Source: Diplocloster modestus (GTDB taxonomy: Bacteria > Bacillota > Clostridia > Lachnospirales > Lachnospiraceae). Taken from it: a stretch of DNA of 64,000 bases. Location of the stretch: positions 1 to 64,000 of the forward strand of contig NZ_JAHQCX010000017.1 of NCBI RefSeq assembly GCF_019042245.1. The letters are read 5' to 3'. Shown here piece after piece: positions 19,499 through 29,382 of the stretch (positions are counted from its first letter, which is position 1; each line of letters starts with the position of its first letter). The notes below the pieces were generated by a model. It was not told the DNA's origin. It saw nothing but the letters and a program-made list of their open reading frames with translations, and did no database searches. A program made the translations under genes and the position numbers.

Positions 19499-19969
19499 AT
19501 GGGTATTTATAAAAAACCGGAGGAACGATATGAAGAGACCCGTTCTTCGGCTTATACATTTTTGATTGTCGGGGGGATCGGATTAATTCTGGACCTGCTT
19601 GGATTTGCTGGTATTCTGCCGCTCCCCTTCGGAAGGGAAAGCAATACGCTGATGCTCAGTGTGATGGGGATTCTGTTCGCGGCCTGTGTTGTTTTTGGGG
19701 TATACTCTATGAAGTCAGCAAAAAAGATATCGGAACAGGTTGTGGTGGAAAACGCGCAGACAGAAGAAATACTGACCTGGTTTCAAAAGACGATTGCTGT
19801 GGATGCACTGGAAGCGGGGATTGATGCGGATTTTTCTGAGGAAGAACGATATTTTAAACGGCTGGAAAATATTAAGGATGTCATTATCCGGTCATATGGG
19901 GAGCTGGAAGAATCTTATCTGGACAAACTGTCCGATGACCTGTACCTGATATTTTTTTCGGAAGAATAA
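19499..19969 (+). CDS. Small membrane protein of unknown function
   Basis: A 156-residue protein I do not recognise. Two hydrophobic segments (about 19-40, rich in V-G-G-I-G-L-I-L-D-L-L-G, and 52-70) are followed by an acidic cytoplasmic tail with E-x-x-x-x-x-L-x-x-L-S-D-D-L-Y-L-I-F near the end. Such two-helix proteins with an acidic tail are common in Lachnospiraceae genomes. It is the only plus-strand gene in this stretch, with its own promoter, and AGGAG sits 10 nt before the ATG. It converges on the EF-G-like gene. Confidence 0.75.
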   Translation: MGIYKKPEERYEETRSSAYTFLIVGGIGLILDLLGFAGILPLPFGRESNTLMLSVMGILFAACVVFGVYSMKSAKKISEQVVVENAQTEEILTWFQKTIAVDALEAGIDADFSEEERYFKRLENIKDVIIRSYGELEESYLDKLSDDLYLIFFSEE

Positions 19970-20004
19970 GTATATGTAGGGAAAAATAATATACGGTCTT
20001 TAGA

Positions 20005-20044
20005 CAAATAAAAAGAGCAGCCTCCATTTTTTGGAAGGCTGCTC
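20005..20044 (-). terminator. Terminator of the EF-G-like gene
   Basis: GAGCAGCCTCC (20015-20025) pairs with GGAAGGCTGCTC (20033-20044, one bulge). On the minus strand it is followed by TTTTTATTTG. Confidence 0.85.
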
Positions 20045-20052
20045 AAATTTAA

Positions 20053-22146
20053 TCAGGAGTCTTCAGAACCACTCTCCGCCGCTGCTCTGGCTGCAACTTC
20101 TTTTTCCTGAATATCGGAAGGTGCCTGCTCATAACGGGCGAACTCATATCTGTAATCTCCGCGTCCTCCAGTCATGGAACGAAGGTCGGTGGAGTATCCA
20201 TACAATTCCATCATCGGGATATCTGCCTCGATCACCTGTTTTCCGCCGGCTGTAGGATTCATGCCCAGTACACGTCCGCGGCGTTTGTTCAGATCCCCCA
20301 TAACATCACCGGTATATTTATCCGGAACCGTTACTTTCAGGGAAGCGATCGGCTCTAACAATACAGGGGAAGCATCCATAAAGCCCTTCTTGAAGGCCAG
20401 AATCGTCGCCATCTTGAAGGCCATTTCCGATGAATCCACCGGATGGAAGGAACCATCATATAAGGTGGCCTTCACGCCCACTACCGGATAACCAGCAAGA
20501 GGGCCCTTCTGCATGGAGTCCGCAAGTCCTTTTTCTACTGCCGGGAAATAGTTCTTCGGTACCGCGCCGCCCACAACGATCTGTTCGAATATGAAAGATT
20601 TCTCCAGATCACCGGAAGGTTCGAAGGTCATCTTTACATGGCCATACTGGCCATGACCGCCGGACTGCTTCTTATGCTTTCCTTCCACATCGGATTTTTT
20701 CCGGATCGTCTCGCGGAATGCCATCTTTGGCTTGGTCAGTTCAATTTCCACTTTATACTCATCCTGCAGTTTGCTGGTAATGATATCCAGATGCTGGTCT
20801 CCCATGCCGTATAACAGGGTCTGACGGTTTTCACCGTCATTGACTGCCTTGATGGTCTGATCTTCGATCATCATCTTGTTCAGAGCCTGGGATATCTTAT
20901 CGTCATCGCCCTTATTCTTGGCTTTGTATCTCTTGTATGTATAAGGTATGGACATCTCTGTCTTGCCATAGGCGATCGGAATCGCTTTCGTCGCGAGGGT
21001 GTCACCGGTTCTGGCAGCAGAGAGCTTGCCAATCGCACCGATATCACCGGCATGAAGCTCTTTTACCTCGATGGGTTTGTTCCCCTGGAGTACATAGAGC
21101 TTGTTCAGTTTCTCTTCCGTATCTTTATCTGTATTATACAGCACATCGTCATTCTTGATTACACCGGAAACCACTTTGATCAACGAATACTTACCAATGA
21201 ACGGGTCTACGATTGTCTTAAAGATATAAGCAGATTTTGCTTTCTGGAAATCATAATTTCCTTCAAAGATCTCATTTGTCTTTTTATTCAAGCCGGCGCA
21301 CTGACGTTTATCCGGGCTGGGGAAATATTTTACGATATCGGTCAGCAGATTATGGATGTTCCTCAATTCAACAGCGGAACCCATCTCCACCGGTACGATG
21401 GAGCAGTCATCAATGTTGAACCGAAGGGCCGCGCGAATCTCATCTACGGAGAACTCATCTCCTGAGAAGTACCGCTCCATGAACTCATCGCTGGTTTCAG
21501 CTACGGAATCCATCAGTGCCTCACGGTATATATCCAGATACTCTTTACAATAATCCGGGATCTCACACTCTTCCCTTTTTCCTTTGTCTATAAAACGGCG
21601 GCCCGCCATCTTAACAACATTGACATAACCGACAAATTTTTCATTTTCACGGATCGGCTGGAATAAAGGCGCAATTTTCTTTCCATACATATTGGTTAAA
21701 GTTTCCACTACTTCACGGAAACTGGCATTATCCACGTCCATATCGCTTACGTAAAACATTCTGGGCAGATTGTATTTTTCACAGAGATCCCAGGCTTTTT
21801 CCGTACCGACTTCCACGCCTGCTTTACCTGATACAACGATAACCGCCGCGTCAGCCGCCGCAACCGCTTCTTCCACTTCACCCACAAAATCAAAATATCC
21901 GGGAGAATCCAATATATTAACCTTCACGCCTTCCCATTCCAGCGGGATCACGGAAGTAGAAATTGAAAACTTTCTCTTGATCTCTTCTTTGTCATAATCA
22001 CTTATGGTGTTTCCGTCCTCGACTCTTCCCATCCGGCTAGTAATACCGGCTAAATATGACATAGCCTCTGCCAAAGTAGTCTTTCCTGAACCGCCGTGGC
22101 CTAATAAAACGACATTTCGAATTTTGTCCGTGGTATAAACGTTCAT
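20053..22146 (-). CDS. Elongation factor G-like GTPase (EF-G2/FusA2 type)
   Basis: A 697-residue translational GTPase with the complete EF-G domain set: G domain (about 1-270), domain II (280-370), III, IV (EF-G C-terminal ribosome-contact region) and V. G1 is GHGGSGKTT and G3 is DSPGYFDF. The G4 position reads VSDMD instead of the usual NKxD, which is unusual for base recognition. It groups by eye with EF-G-like proteins that are not the housekeeping FusA of the str operon; the role may be ribosome rescue, recycling or a nucleotide-divergent GTPase. Start at ATG 22146 with GGAGG 7 nt upstream; the mapped promoter excludes the longer form. Confidence 0.88.
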   Translation of the reverse strand: MNVYTTDKIRNVVLLGHGGSGKTTLAEAMSYLAGITSRMGRVEDGNTISDYDKEEIKRKFSISTSVIPLEWEGVKVNILDSPGYFDFVGEVEEAVAAADAAVIVVSGKAGVEVGTEKAWDLCEKYNLPRMFYVSDMDVDNASFREVVETLTNMYGKKIAPLFQPIRENEKFVGYVNVVKMAGRRFIDKGKREECEIPDYCKEYLDIYREALMDSVAETSDEFMERYFSGDEFSVDEIRAALRFNIDDCSIVPVEMGSAVELRNIHNLLTDIVKYFPSPDKRQCAGLNKKTNEIFEGNYDFQKAKSAYIFKTIVDPFIGKYSLIKVVSGVIKNDDVLYNTDKDTEEKLNKLYVLQGNKPIEVKELHAGDIGAIGKLSAARTGDTLATKAIPIAYGKTEMSIPYTYKRYKAKNKGDDDKISQALNKMMIEDQTIKAVNDGENRQTLLYGMGDQHLDIITSKLQDEYKVEIELTKPKMAFRETIRKKSDVEGKHKKQSGGHGQYGHVKMTFEPSGDLEKSFIFEQIVVGGAVPKNYFPAVEKGLADSMQKGPLAGYPVVGVKATLYDGSFHPVDSSEMAFKMATILAFKKGFMDASPVLLEPIASLKVTVPDKYTGDVMGDLNKRRGRVLGMNPTAGGKQVIEADIPMMELYGYSTDLRSMTGGRGDYRYEFARYEQAPSDIQEKEVAARAAAESGSEDS

Positions 22147-22219
22147 ATGAATTCCTCCGATACTGTTAGATTTACAGCGGTAAACCGCCCCGCTGCATGC
22201 TGGAAATGTCCATGGGTAT

Positions 22220-22248
22220 ATTCTACTAAAAATCAACTATATTTACAA
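22220..22248 (-). promoter_or_regulatory. Promoter of the EF-G-like gene
   Basis: Minus strand: TTGTAA (22243-22248) and TAGAAT (22220-22225) with a 17-bp spacer, about 65 nt before the chosen start. Confidence 0.6.
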
Positions 22249-22322
22249 GTGTTTTATTCATATTATACAAAGTTATCCATGGAGATTTCGTATGCTGACG
22301 CCTTTCTTTTTCTTTGAATTCA

Positions 22323-22862
22323 TTAAAGCGCAGTCCCTTTTTTGGGGGCAAACAGCTTATCCATCTGCACATCCTCCAGTATCAGGAGGCGGATCTTTTT
22401 CTCTAATCCTCCTGCATATCCTGTCAGGCTGCCATTCGTTCCGACTACGCGGTGGCAGGGGATGATAATGGAAATGGGATTGTGGCCCACCGCGCCGCCC
22501 ACTGCCTGAGCGGACATTCGGGCCAGCCCATGACGGCCGGCTATTTTTTTGGCTATTTCCCCGTAAGTTGTTACCTCCCCATAAGGGATTTCACATAAGA
22601 TGTCCCAAACCTCCCTGCGAAACACACTGCCGGCAGGGGAAAGAGGCAGTTCGCGGATGGACGGTTTTTCCTTGTGAAAATAGCGGTCCAGCCACTGTTT
22701 TATCTGATCGAAAACCAGGGAGCTGCCGCATTCTTTGGTTTCTTCCCGCAGCGAACCCATAAAGTATTTTTGGCCCTCCATCCACAATCCCACCAATGCC
22801 TCGTTCTTCTCAGCAAGCAAAAGCTCACCAATGGGAGAACCGTATTTCGTTGTATAGATCAA
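22323..22862 (-). CDS. ogt: Methylated-DNA-[protein]-cysteine S-methyltransferase
   Basis: A 179-residue suicide DNA repair protein that removes O6-alkyl groups from guanine. The active site IPCHRVVG and the following NGSLTGYAGG, and the upstream helix-turn-helix region (PYGEVTTYGEIAKKIA), are diagnostic. Translation very probably begins at TTG 22862: AGGAGGTG lies 7 nt upstream and the following I-Y-T-T-K-Y-G-S-P-I-G is the normal family start. An in-frame ATG far upstream would add 36 unconserved residues. It is monocistronic and faces away from aroF. Confidence 0.93.
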   Translation of the reverse strand: MIYTTKYGSPIGELLLAEKNEALVGLWMEGQKYFMGSLREETKECGSSLVFDQIKQWLDRYFHKEKPSIRELPLSPAGSVFRREVWDILCEIPYGEVTTYGEIAKKIAGRHGLARMSAQAVGGAVGHNPISIIIPCHRVVGTNGSLTGYAGGLEKKIRLLILEDVQMDKLFAPKKGTAL

Positions 22863-23005
22863 TCTTTCACACCTCCTAGATAAATTAATTCCTTTTTGAT
22901 TATAATACAGATGTCCGATCAAATCACGCCATTTTCGGACAAGTTTTTCATTACATTGCCCTGATGTCAATCACTCTTTAAAATTCCATCAGAAATTCTC
23001 ATTAT

Positions 23006-23027
23006 TTTTTCACTTTAAAGTGAAAAA
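23006..23027. promoter_or_regulatory. 22-bp perfect palindrome just upstream of the aroF promoter
   Basis: The core CACTTTAAAGTG (23011-23022) extends with five T and five A on its flanks to a perfect 22-bp palindrome. It ends 3 bp before the aroF -35, a position suited to an operator or activator. It lies in the divergent ogt/aroF region, so it is not a terminator of either gene. Confidence 0.5.
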
Positions 23028-23030
23028 GTG

Positions 23031-23059
23031 TTGACAATCGAAACCCGCAAAAGTACAAT
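23031..23059 (+). promoter_or_regulatory. SigA-type promoter of aroF-tyrA
   Basis: TTGACA (23031-23036) and TACAAT (23054-23059) with a 17-bp spacer. The leader to the aroF ATG is about 50 nt. Confidence 0.8.
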
Positions 23060-23113
23060 GGATACAGAAAAATTGCCGTTGTTTTACAAAACGGTGTTGG
23101 AGGAATTGTAGAT

Positions 23114-24127
23114 ATGATTATTGTAATGAAACCCGGCGCTCCGAAAGAAGCGGTCAATAATGTGGTAAAAACGATTGAAAATAATGGACTGACGCCCCAT
23201 CTGTCAGAAGGAAGCCAGCTGACGATTATCGGCGTGATCGGCGATAAATCCAGATTGAATAACCGAAATCTGGAATTGGCGCCTTATGTGGATAAGATTG
23301 TTCCGGTTACGGAGAGCTATAAACTGGCTAACCGTAAGTTCCATGCGCAGCCCTCCAGAATCAAGGTTGGAAATGCCGAGATCGGACCGGATACCCTGGC
23401 TTTGATGGCCGGACCCTGTGCGGTTGAGAGTGAGGATCAGATTTTGCTGATCGCTCAGGCTGTGAAAAAAGCGGGCGCTAATTTTTTAAGAGGCGGCGCT
23501 TATAAACCCAGGACTTCTCCTTATGCGTTCCAGGGGCTGGAAGAAGAAGGACTTAAGTATATGCAGGAGGCCGGCAAGGCCACAGGGCTTTATACCGTAT
23601 GCGAGGTGACCAGCCTGGAGGCGATCAATGCGGCGGTAAAGTACGTGGATCTGATCCAGATCGGCGCCCGGAATATGCAGAATTTCTATCTGCTGAAGGA
23701 GGCCGGAAAATGCGGGCTTCCGGTGATCTTAAAACGCGGGTTGTCCGCGACGCTGGAGGAATGGCTGAACGCGGCTGAGTACATTATGTCTATGGGCAAT
23801 GAAAATGTGATTCTGTGCGAGCGCGGTATCCGGACATTTGAAACCGCTACCCGCAATACGCTGGATATCAGCGCGGTTCCGGCTCTGAAGTCCAGAACGC
23901 AGCTGCCGGTTATTATAGATCCAAGCCATGCCTGCGGAGTCCGGGCTTATGTACCGGCATTGGCGAAAGCAGCTGTTGCGGTGGGTGCGGACGGATTGAT
24001 TATGGAGGTACATAATAATCCGGAATGCGCGCTCTCAGACGGCCCTCAGTCCCTTACCTTTGAACAGTTTGATGTTTTGGCCGGTGAGCTGAAAGCTTAC
24101 GCGGCGCTTTCCGGGAGGACACTGTAA
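23114..24127 (+). CDS. aroF: 3-deoxy-7-phosphoheptulonate (DAHP) synthase with regulatory N-terminal domain
   Basis: A 337-residue first enzyme of the shikimate pathway, condensing PEP and erythrose 4-phosphate. Residues 1-70 form the ferredoxin-like feedback domain found in Thermotoga-type DAHP synthases. The barrel starts near 85 (LALMAGPCAVES), with metal and substrate motifs FLRGGAYKPRTSPYAFQG, KRGLSATLEEW, CERGIRTFE and DPSHACG. GGAGG lies 10 nt before the ATG. It overlaps tyrA by one base (TAATG), so the pair is co-translated. Confidence 0.96.
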   Translation: MIIVMKPGAPKEAVNNVVKTIENNGLTPHLSEGSQLTIIGVIGDKSRLNNRNLELAPYVDKIVPVTESYKLANRKFHAQPSRIKVGNAEIGPDTLALMAGPCAVESEDQILLIAQAVKKAGANFLRGGAYKPRTSPYAFQGLEEEGLKYMQEAGKATGLYTVCEVTSLEAINAAVKYVDLIQIGARNMQNFYLLKEAGKCGLPVILKRGLSATLEEWLNAAEYIMSMGNENVILCERGIRTFETATRNTLDISAVPALKSRTQLPVIIDPSHACGVRAYVPALAKAAVAVGADGLIMEVHNNPECALSDGPQSLTFEQFDVLAGELKAYAALSGRTL

Positions 24128-25224
24128 TGGAACAGCTGCGCATCGGTTTTATCGGCCTGGGCCTGATCGGAGGCTCTATTGCAAAGGCTGTCCGGAAGTT
24201 TTATCCGGACAGCGGGATGCTGGCTTATGATACCAACCGCACCACCTTGTCCGCCGCCCTGAAGGACGGCACCATTGATCTGGCATGTACCAGCATTGAC
24301 AGTCAGTTCGCCGGCTGCCGTTATATATTCCTGTGCGCGCCGGTTGCCAATAATTCTTCCTGCTTGTCCGCCCTTAAGCCTTATCTTTCTAAAGATACGG
24401 TTTTGACAGATGTCGGAAGTGTGAAAACCGGAATTCACCGGGAAATCACTGCCGCCGGTATGGAAGCGAATTTTATCGGCGGACATCCCATGGCCGGTTC
24501 TGAAAAATCCGGGTATGAGAACTCCAATGATCATCTGATTGAAAATGCCTATTATGTCCTGACTCCCACCGCGTCGGTCAGTCCGGAGAAGGTAACGGCC
24601 TACAGCGATCTGGTCCGCTCTCTGGGGGCGATACCGCTGATCCTTAATTATCAGGATCATGATTATATCACTGCGGTAATCAGTCATCTTCCTCATATCA
24701 TAGCGTCCAGCCTGGTGAATCTGGTACGGGATTCGGACTCTTTGGAAGGTACCATGAAGGCCATCGCCGCCGGCGGCTTCCGGGACATTACCCGGATCGC
24801 TTCCTCGTCCCCGGTTATGTGGCAGCAGATCTGTCTGACAAACCGGGAAAATATCTTAAAAACGCTGGATGATTATATCCGCACGTTAGAGACGGCCCGG
24901 GATGAGATCAGCCGTTCCGATGAGGATTCGCTTTATCAGCTTTTTGATTCCGCCAGGGATTATCGCAATTCCATGCCGGAATCGTCTCTGGGGCCGATTA
25001 AAAAAGCGTATGCCGTCTACTGCGATATTATTGATGAGGCAGGAGGCATCGCCACGATTGCCACGATACTCGCCAGTAATCACATCAGTATTAAAAATAT
25101 AGGCATCCTTCACAACCGGGAATTTGAAGAAGGCGTTCTGCGAATTGAGTTCTATGAGGAAGAGGCCTCCCGCCTTGCGGCAGAGCTTCTGCGCAAGTAC
25201 CACTATACGGTTTATGAACGATAA
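24127..25224 (+). CDS. tyrA: Prephenate dehydrogenase with C-terminal ACT domain
   Basis: A 365-residue NAD-dependent enzyme making 4-hydroxyphenylpyruvate for tyrosine. The Rossmann motif is GLGLIGGSIAKAV, and conserved prephenate-site segments include GGHPMAGSEKSGYENS and the helical SHLPHIIASSL. The last 70 residues (about 295-365, I-x-x-E-A-G-G-I-A-T-I-A-T-I-L) are an ACT domain, consistent with tyrosine feedback control. It is directly fused in translation to aroF. Confidence 0.95.
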   Translation: MEQLRIGFIGLGLIGGSIAKAVRKFYPDSGMLAYDTNRTTLSAALKDGTIDLACTSIDSQFAGCRYIFLCAPVANNSSCLSALKPYLSKDTVLTDVGSVKTGIHREITAAGMEANFIGGHPMAGSEKSGYENSNDHLIENAYYVLTPTASVSPEKVTAYSDLVRSLGAIPLILNYQDHDYITAVISHLPHIIASSLVNLVRDSDSLEGTMKAIAAGGFRDITRIASSSPVMWQQICLTNRENILKTLDDYIRTLETARDEISRSDEDSLYQLFDSARDYRNSMPESSLGPIKKAYAVYCDIIDEAGGIATIATILASNHISIKNIGILHNREFEEGVLRIEFYEEEASRLAAELLRKYHYTVYER

Positions 25225-25251
25225 AATGGGAGCGCTATACAGCGGACTTTA

Positions 25252-25377
25252 TTATTTCATAGGATAATGCTCCTATGAAATAAAAAACGCTCCGCGGGAT
25301 CGCACTGCGGCGGAAAGGAAGATGCCGCTTACGCGGCCCGCCGCATGCGGAGAGTTTCGCAAGCGAAACTCTTTTTT
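25252..25377 (+). repeat. Structured intergenic element, copy A (before aroA), ending in a terminator
   Basis: About 120 bp shared with 53522-53642. It begins with a perfect 13-bp stem (TTATTTCATAGGA at 25252-25264 with its complement at 25271-25283). Next comes a small CGC-TCC-GCG hairpin, a conserved block containing GGATCGCACTGC and GGAAAGGAAGATGCCG, and a GC-rich stem. It closes with GAGTTTCGC/GCGAAACTC (25352-25371) and TTTTTT, a rho-independent terminator on the plus strand. Comparing the two copies, three hairpins carry paired compensatory changes. It could be an RNA regulator or a repeated mobile element. Confidence 0.7.
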
Positions 25378-25419
25378 ACACCCAGACGGGTATTCTATCG
25401 ATAGATTGGAGTTTTTACA

Positions 25420-26697
25420 ATGAATTTTCATAAAGTACATCATATAAAGGGCCAGGTTCGGGTTCCGGGGGATAAATCAATCTCCCACCGCGCCGTCATG
25501 TTCGGAGCGCTGGCGAAAGGCACTACTACCGTCACTAATTTCCTGCAGGGCGCGGATTGCCTGTCCACCATCTCCTGCTTTCAGCAGATGGGGATCCCGA
25601 TTGAAAATAACGAAAGCGAAGTGCTCATTCACGGAAAAGGCCTGCACGGTCTGACCAGGGCGCAGCAGCCGCTGGATGTCGGGAACAGCGGTACTACCAT
25701 GCGGCTGCTGTCCGGTATCCTGGCCGGACAGGAATTTGAGTCTGTGCTCACCGGGGATGCTTCGATACAGCAAAGACCCATGGGACGGGTCATCGAACCG
25801 CTCTCCCAGATGGGGGCCGGAATCATCAGTATCCCGGGCAACGGCTGCGCGCCGCTTCAGATTACCGGCGGCGGGCTTACCGGCATTCATTATCACTCAA
25901 AGGTCGCTTCCGCACAGGTGAAGTCCGCGATCCTGCTGGCTGGCCTCTACGCAAACGGGCCTACTGCCATAACGGAACCGCAGCTCTCCCGCAACCATTC
26001 GGAGCTGATGCTGCGGATGCTCGGCGCCCAGGTCTCATCCCAGGGTACTACGGTTTCCATTCAGCCGGAACCGGTGCTGACCGGACGCCCGATTCAGGTC
26101 CCTGGTGATATCTCATCTGCCGCCTATTTTATCGCGGCTGCCCTCATGATCCCGGATTCCGAAGTCCGTATAAGAAATGTGGGTATCAATCCTACCCGGG
26201 ACGGAATCTTAAGAGTCTGCCGGGATATGGGCGCAGATATAACCCTAGAAAATGTCATCGATACGGATGGCGAACCTGCAGCAGATCTGATCGTCCGCCA
26301 TAGCAGGCTTCACGGGACGGTCATCGGCGGTTCCATCATACCCGCTCTGATCGATGAACTGCCCATTCTGGCCGTATTAGCCTGCTTTGCCGAAGGCACA
26401 ACGGTCATTCGCGACGCCCAGGAGCTGAAAGTCAAAGAGTCCAACCGGATCGACGTTATGGTAAAAAATCTTTCCGCCATGGGCGCCAGTATACGTGGAA
26501 CAGAGGATGGCATGATCATCGAGGGCGGCTTGCCCCTTCATGGGGCTGTTATCGACAGCCGTCTGGATCATCGGATCGCCATGTCCTTTGCCGTAGCAGG
26601 CCTAGCCAGTGACGGAACCACACAAATCCTGGACAGTGACTGTGTAAAGATCTCCTATCCTGGATTTTATGCAGATCTTCGGAAGCTGACTTTATAG
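25420..26697 (+). CDS. aroA: 3-phosphoshikimate 1-carboxyvinyltransferase (EPSP synthase)
   Basis: A 425-residue enzyme transferring the enolpyruvyl group of PEP to shikimate 3-phosphate. Key segments are GDKSISHRAVMFGALA, LDVGNSGTTMRLLSGILA (the class-defining G-N-S-G-T-T-x-R), RPMGRVIEPL, and late KVKESNRI and DHRIAMSFAVA. The length is typical. A GGAG lies upstream of the ATG. It is separated from tyrA by the structured element and terminator, so its expression may depend on read-through or on a promoter within the element. Confidence 0.97.
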   Translation: MNFHKVHHIKGQVRVPGDKSISHRAVMFGALAKGTTTVTNFLQGADCLSTISCFQQMGIPIENNESEVLIHGKGLHGLTRAQQPLDVGNSGTTMRLLSGILAGQEFESVLTGDASIQQRPMGRVIEPLSQMGAGIISIPGNGCAPLQITGGGLTGIHYHSKVASAQVKSAILLAGLYANGPTAITEPQLSRNHSELMLRMLGAQVSSQGTTVSIQPEPVLTGRPIQVPGDISSAAYFIAAALMIPDSEVRIRNVGINPTRDGILRVCRDMGADITLENVIDTDGEPAADLIVRHSRLHGTVIGGSIIPALIDELPILAVLACFAEGTTVIRDAQELKVKESNRIDVMVKNLSAMGASIRGTEDGMIIEGGLPLHGAVIDSRLDHRIAMSFAVAGLASDGTTQILDSDCVKISYPGFYADLRKLTL

Positions 26698-26739
26698 ATG
26701 GCTGCTCTCCTTAAGGGGGGGTTTTATTTACTAAGGGCC

Positions 26740-27024
26740 GGAGTGTGCAGGCGCGAAGGCGGGTTCCGGGAGGGGGCGCGCAAAAGTAACAGGAGCCGAA
26801 TCGCATCGGCCGGACCTAAGAACGGGTAACTCCGAAGCGGAAGAAACCTCTGATTCGCAGGACCCGGGGCAAACTCGCCATAATACGGCTCAGACAGTGC
26901 CCCGGGTCCTGCCAGGTTTCTTCCTCTTCTGCGTAACCCGTTCTAAGGCCCGGCCTCAAGCGATTCGGCTCCTGTTACTTTTGCGCGCCCCCTCCCGGAA
27001 CCCGCCTTCGCGCCTGCACACTCC
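26740..27024. repeat. 285-bp GC-rich palindrome with 65-bp perfect arms
   Basis: Bases 26740-26804 are the exact reverse complement of 26960-27024 (65 of 65). The inner part is also largely self-complementary: GGACCCGGGGCA/TGCCCCGGGTCC-type stems near 26860 and 26900, and GGAAGAAACCT pairing with AGGTTTCTTCC. The whole can fold into one long hairpin with a small loop near 26880. It holds no credible gene. It fills most of the 435-bp gap between aroA and the recombinase remnant and may mark an insertion hot spot. Confidence 0.9.
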
Positions 27025-27116
27025 TACATTGGTGATCAATAAAACGCTCGATGACACAAAAGCTGCTGCGAATTAGGCGGAGGCTCATAAGGAAGTAAAT
27101 AAAATTTTCCGGTAGA

Positions 27117-27132
27117 ACCGGCGTGGTAACAA

Positions 27133-27147
<15 letters not shown>
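27117..27147 (+). terminator. Hairpin at the recombinase end
   Basis: ACCGGCGTG (27117-27125) pairs with CACGCCGGT (27134-27142), followed on the plus strand by TTTTCC. It overlaps the recombinase stop on the other strand. Confidence 0.6.
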
Positions 27148-28783
<1,636 letters not shown>

Positions 28784-28787
28784 TCAT

Positions 28788-29024
28788 TTACATTTCCTCC
28801 AAGTTTTTTGCAATCATCCGGCGCAGCTTGTTTAACACACTTTCCGCATCATCACCGGCATAATGGGGAATCACATGATAAACCGTGTTGCCCTCCACGG
28901 TGATATGTTCCTCGGTATCAAAATCAAATTCAAACACGCCGTTTTTGAAATGCTCTGCCACACGTTCCGCCACTTCCGGTTTTAGAAATTGCGGAAGTGT
29001 ACCCAAATCTTTTTTATCTGCCAT
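28788..29024 (-). CDS. Small transposon-encoded protein, TnpW-like
   Basis: A 78-residue acidic protein. The C-terminal part, I-T-V-E-G-N-T-V-Y-H-V-I-P-H-Y then a helical E-S-V-L-N-K-L-R-R-M-I, resembles TnpW proteins carried just upstream of serine recombinases in clostridial elements. The function is unknown. It lies between the RepA_N and recombinase genes, 4 nt from the former. Confidence 0.5.
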   Translation of the reverse strand: MADKKDLGTLPQFLKPEVAERVAEHFKNGVFEFDFDTEEHITVEGNTVYHVIPHYAGDDAESVLNKLRRMIAKNLEEM

Positions 29025-29028
29025 TCAG

Positions 29029-29382
29029 TCAGTTCTCCTTTCCTGTCGCCGGAATCTTTAGGGTAATTACTGCAGGTCTGCCAAGCCCCTGTTTCCTACG
29101 GATAATCAGTCCGCTGTGCTCTAATTCCTGAAACGCACGGGTCGTTACCTGACGGCTCCGGTGCAGCTTCCCTTTTGCTTCTTCTACTGTAAAATACAGC
29201 CGCACCGATCCGTCTGTTTCTATGTAACCATTTTCCCTTGAAATGCCTGCCCGGTCAAAGAGCAGGGCATAAAGCACCTTTGCGTCATTGGATAAATTGA
29301 GTGTTACCAAAAAACGCGGAAACGGAAGATACGGCGGTACTGTTGTATCAGCTTTATAGGGGATAAAAATATTATTCTGCAT
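29029..29382 (-). CDS. RepA_N-type replication initiator domain protein
   Basis: A 117-residue protein matching the winged-helix N-terminal domain of RepA_N initiators: FLVTLNLSNDAKVLYALLFD, a middle Y-F-T-V-E-E-A-K-G-K-L-H-R-S-R-Q, and L-E-H-S-G-L-I-I-R-R-K-Q-G-L-G-R-P. Full initiators are much longer; short forms like this are widespread on integrated clostridial elements and may be regulators or remnants. It is followed by the TnpW-like gene. Confidence 0.75.
   Translation of the reverse strand: MQNNIFIPYKADTTVPPYLPFPRFLVTLNLSNDAKVLYALLFDRAGISRENGYIETDGSVRLYFTVEEAKGKLHRSRQVTTRAFQELEHSGLIIRRKQGLGRPAVITLKIPATGKEN

Noticed and set aside
24097..24696. A 199-codon minus-strand frame within tyrA
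   Set aside because: Mirror of a conserved enzyme gene; no recognisable protein features.
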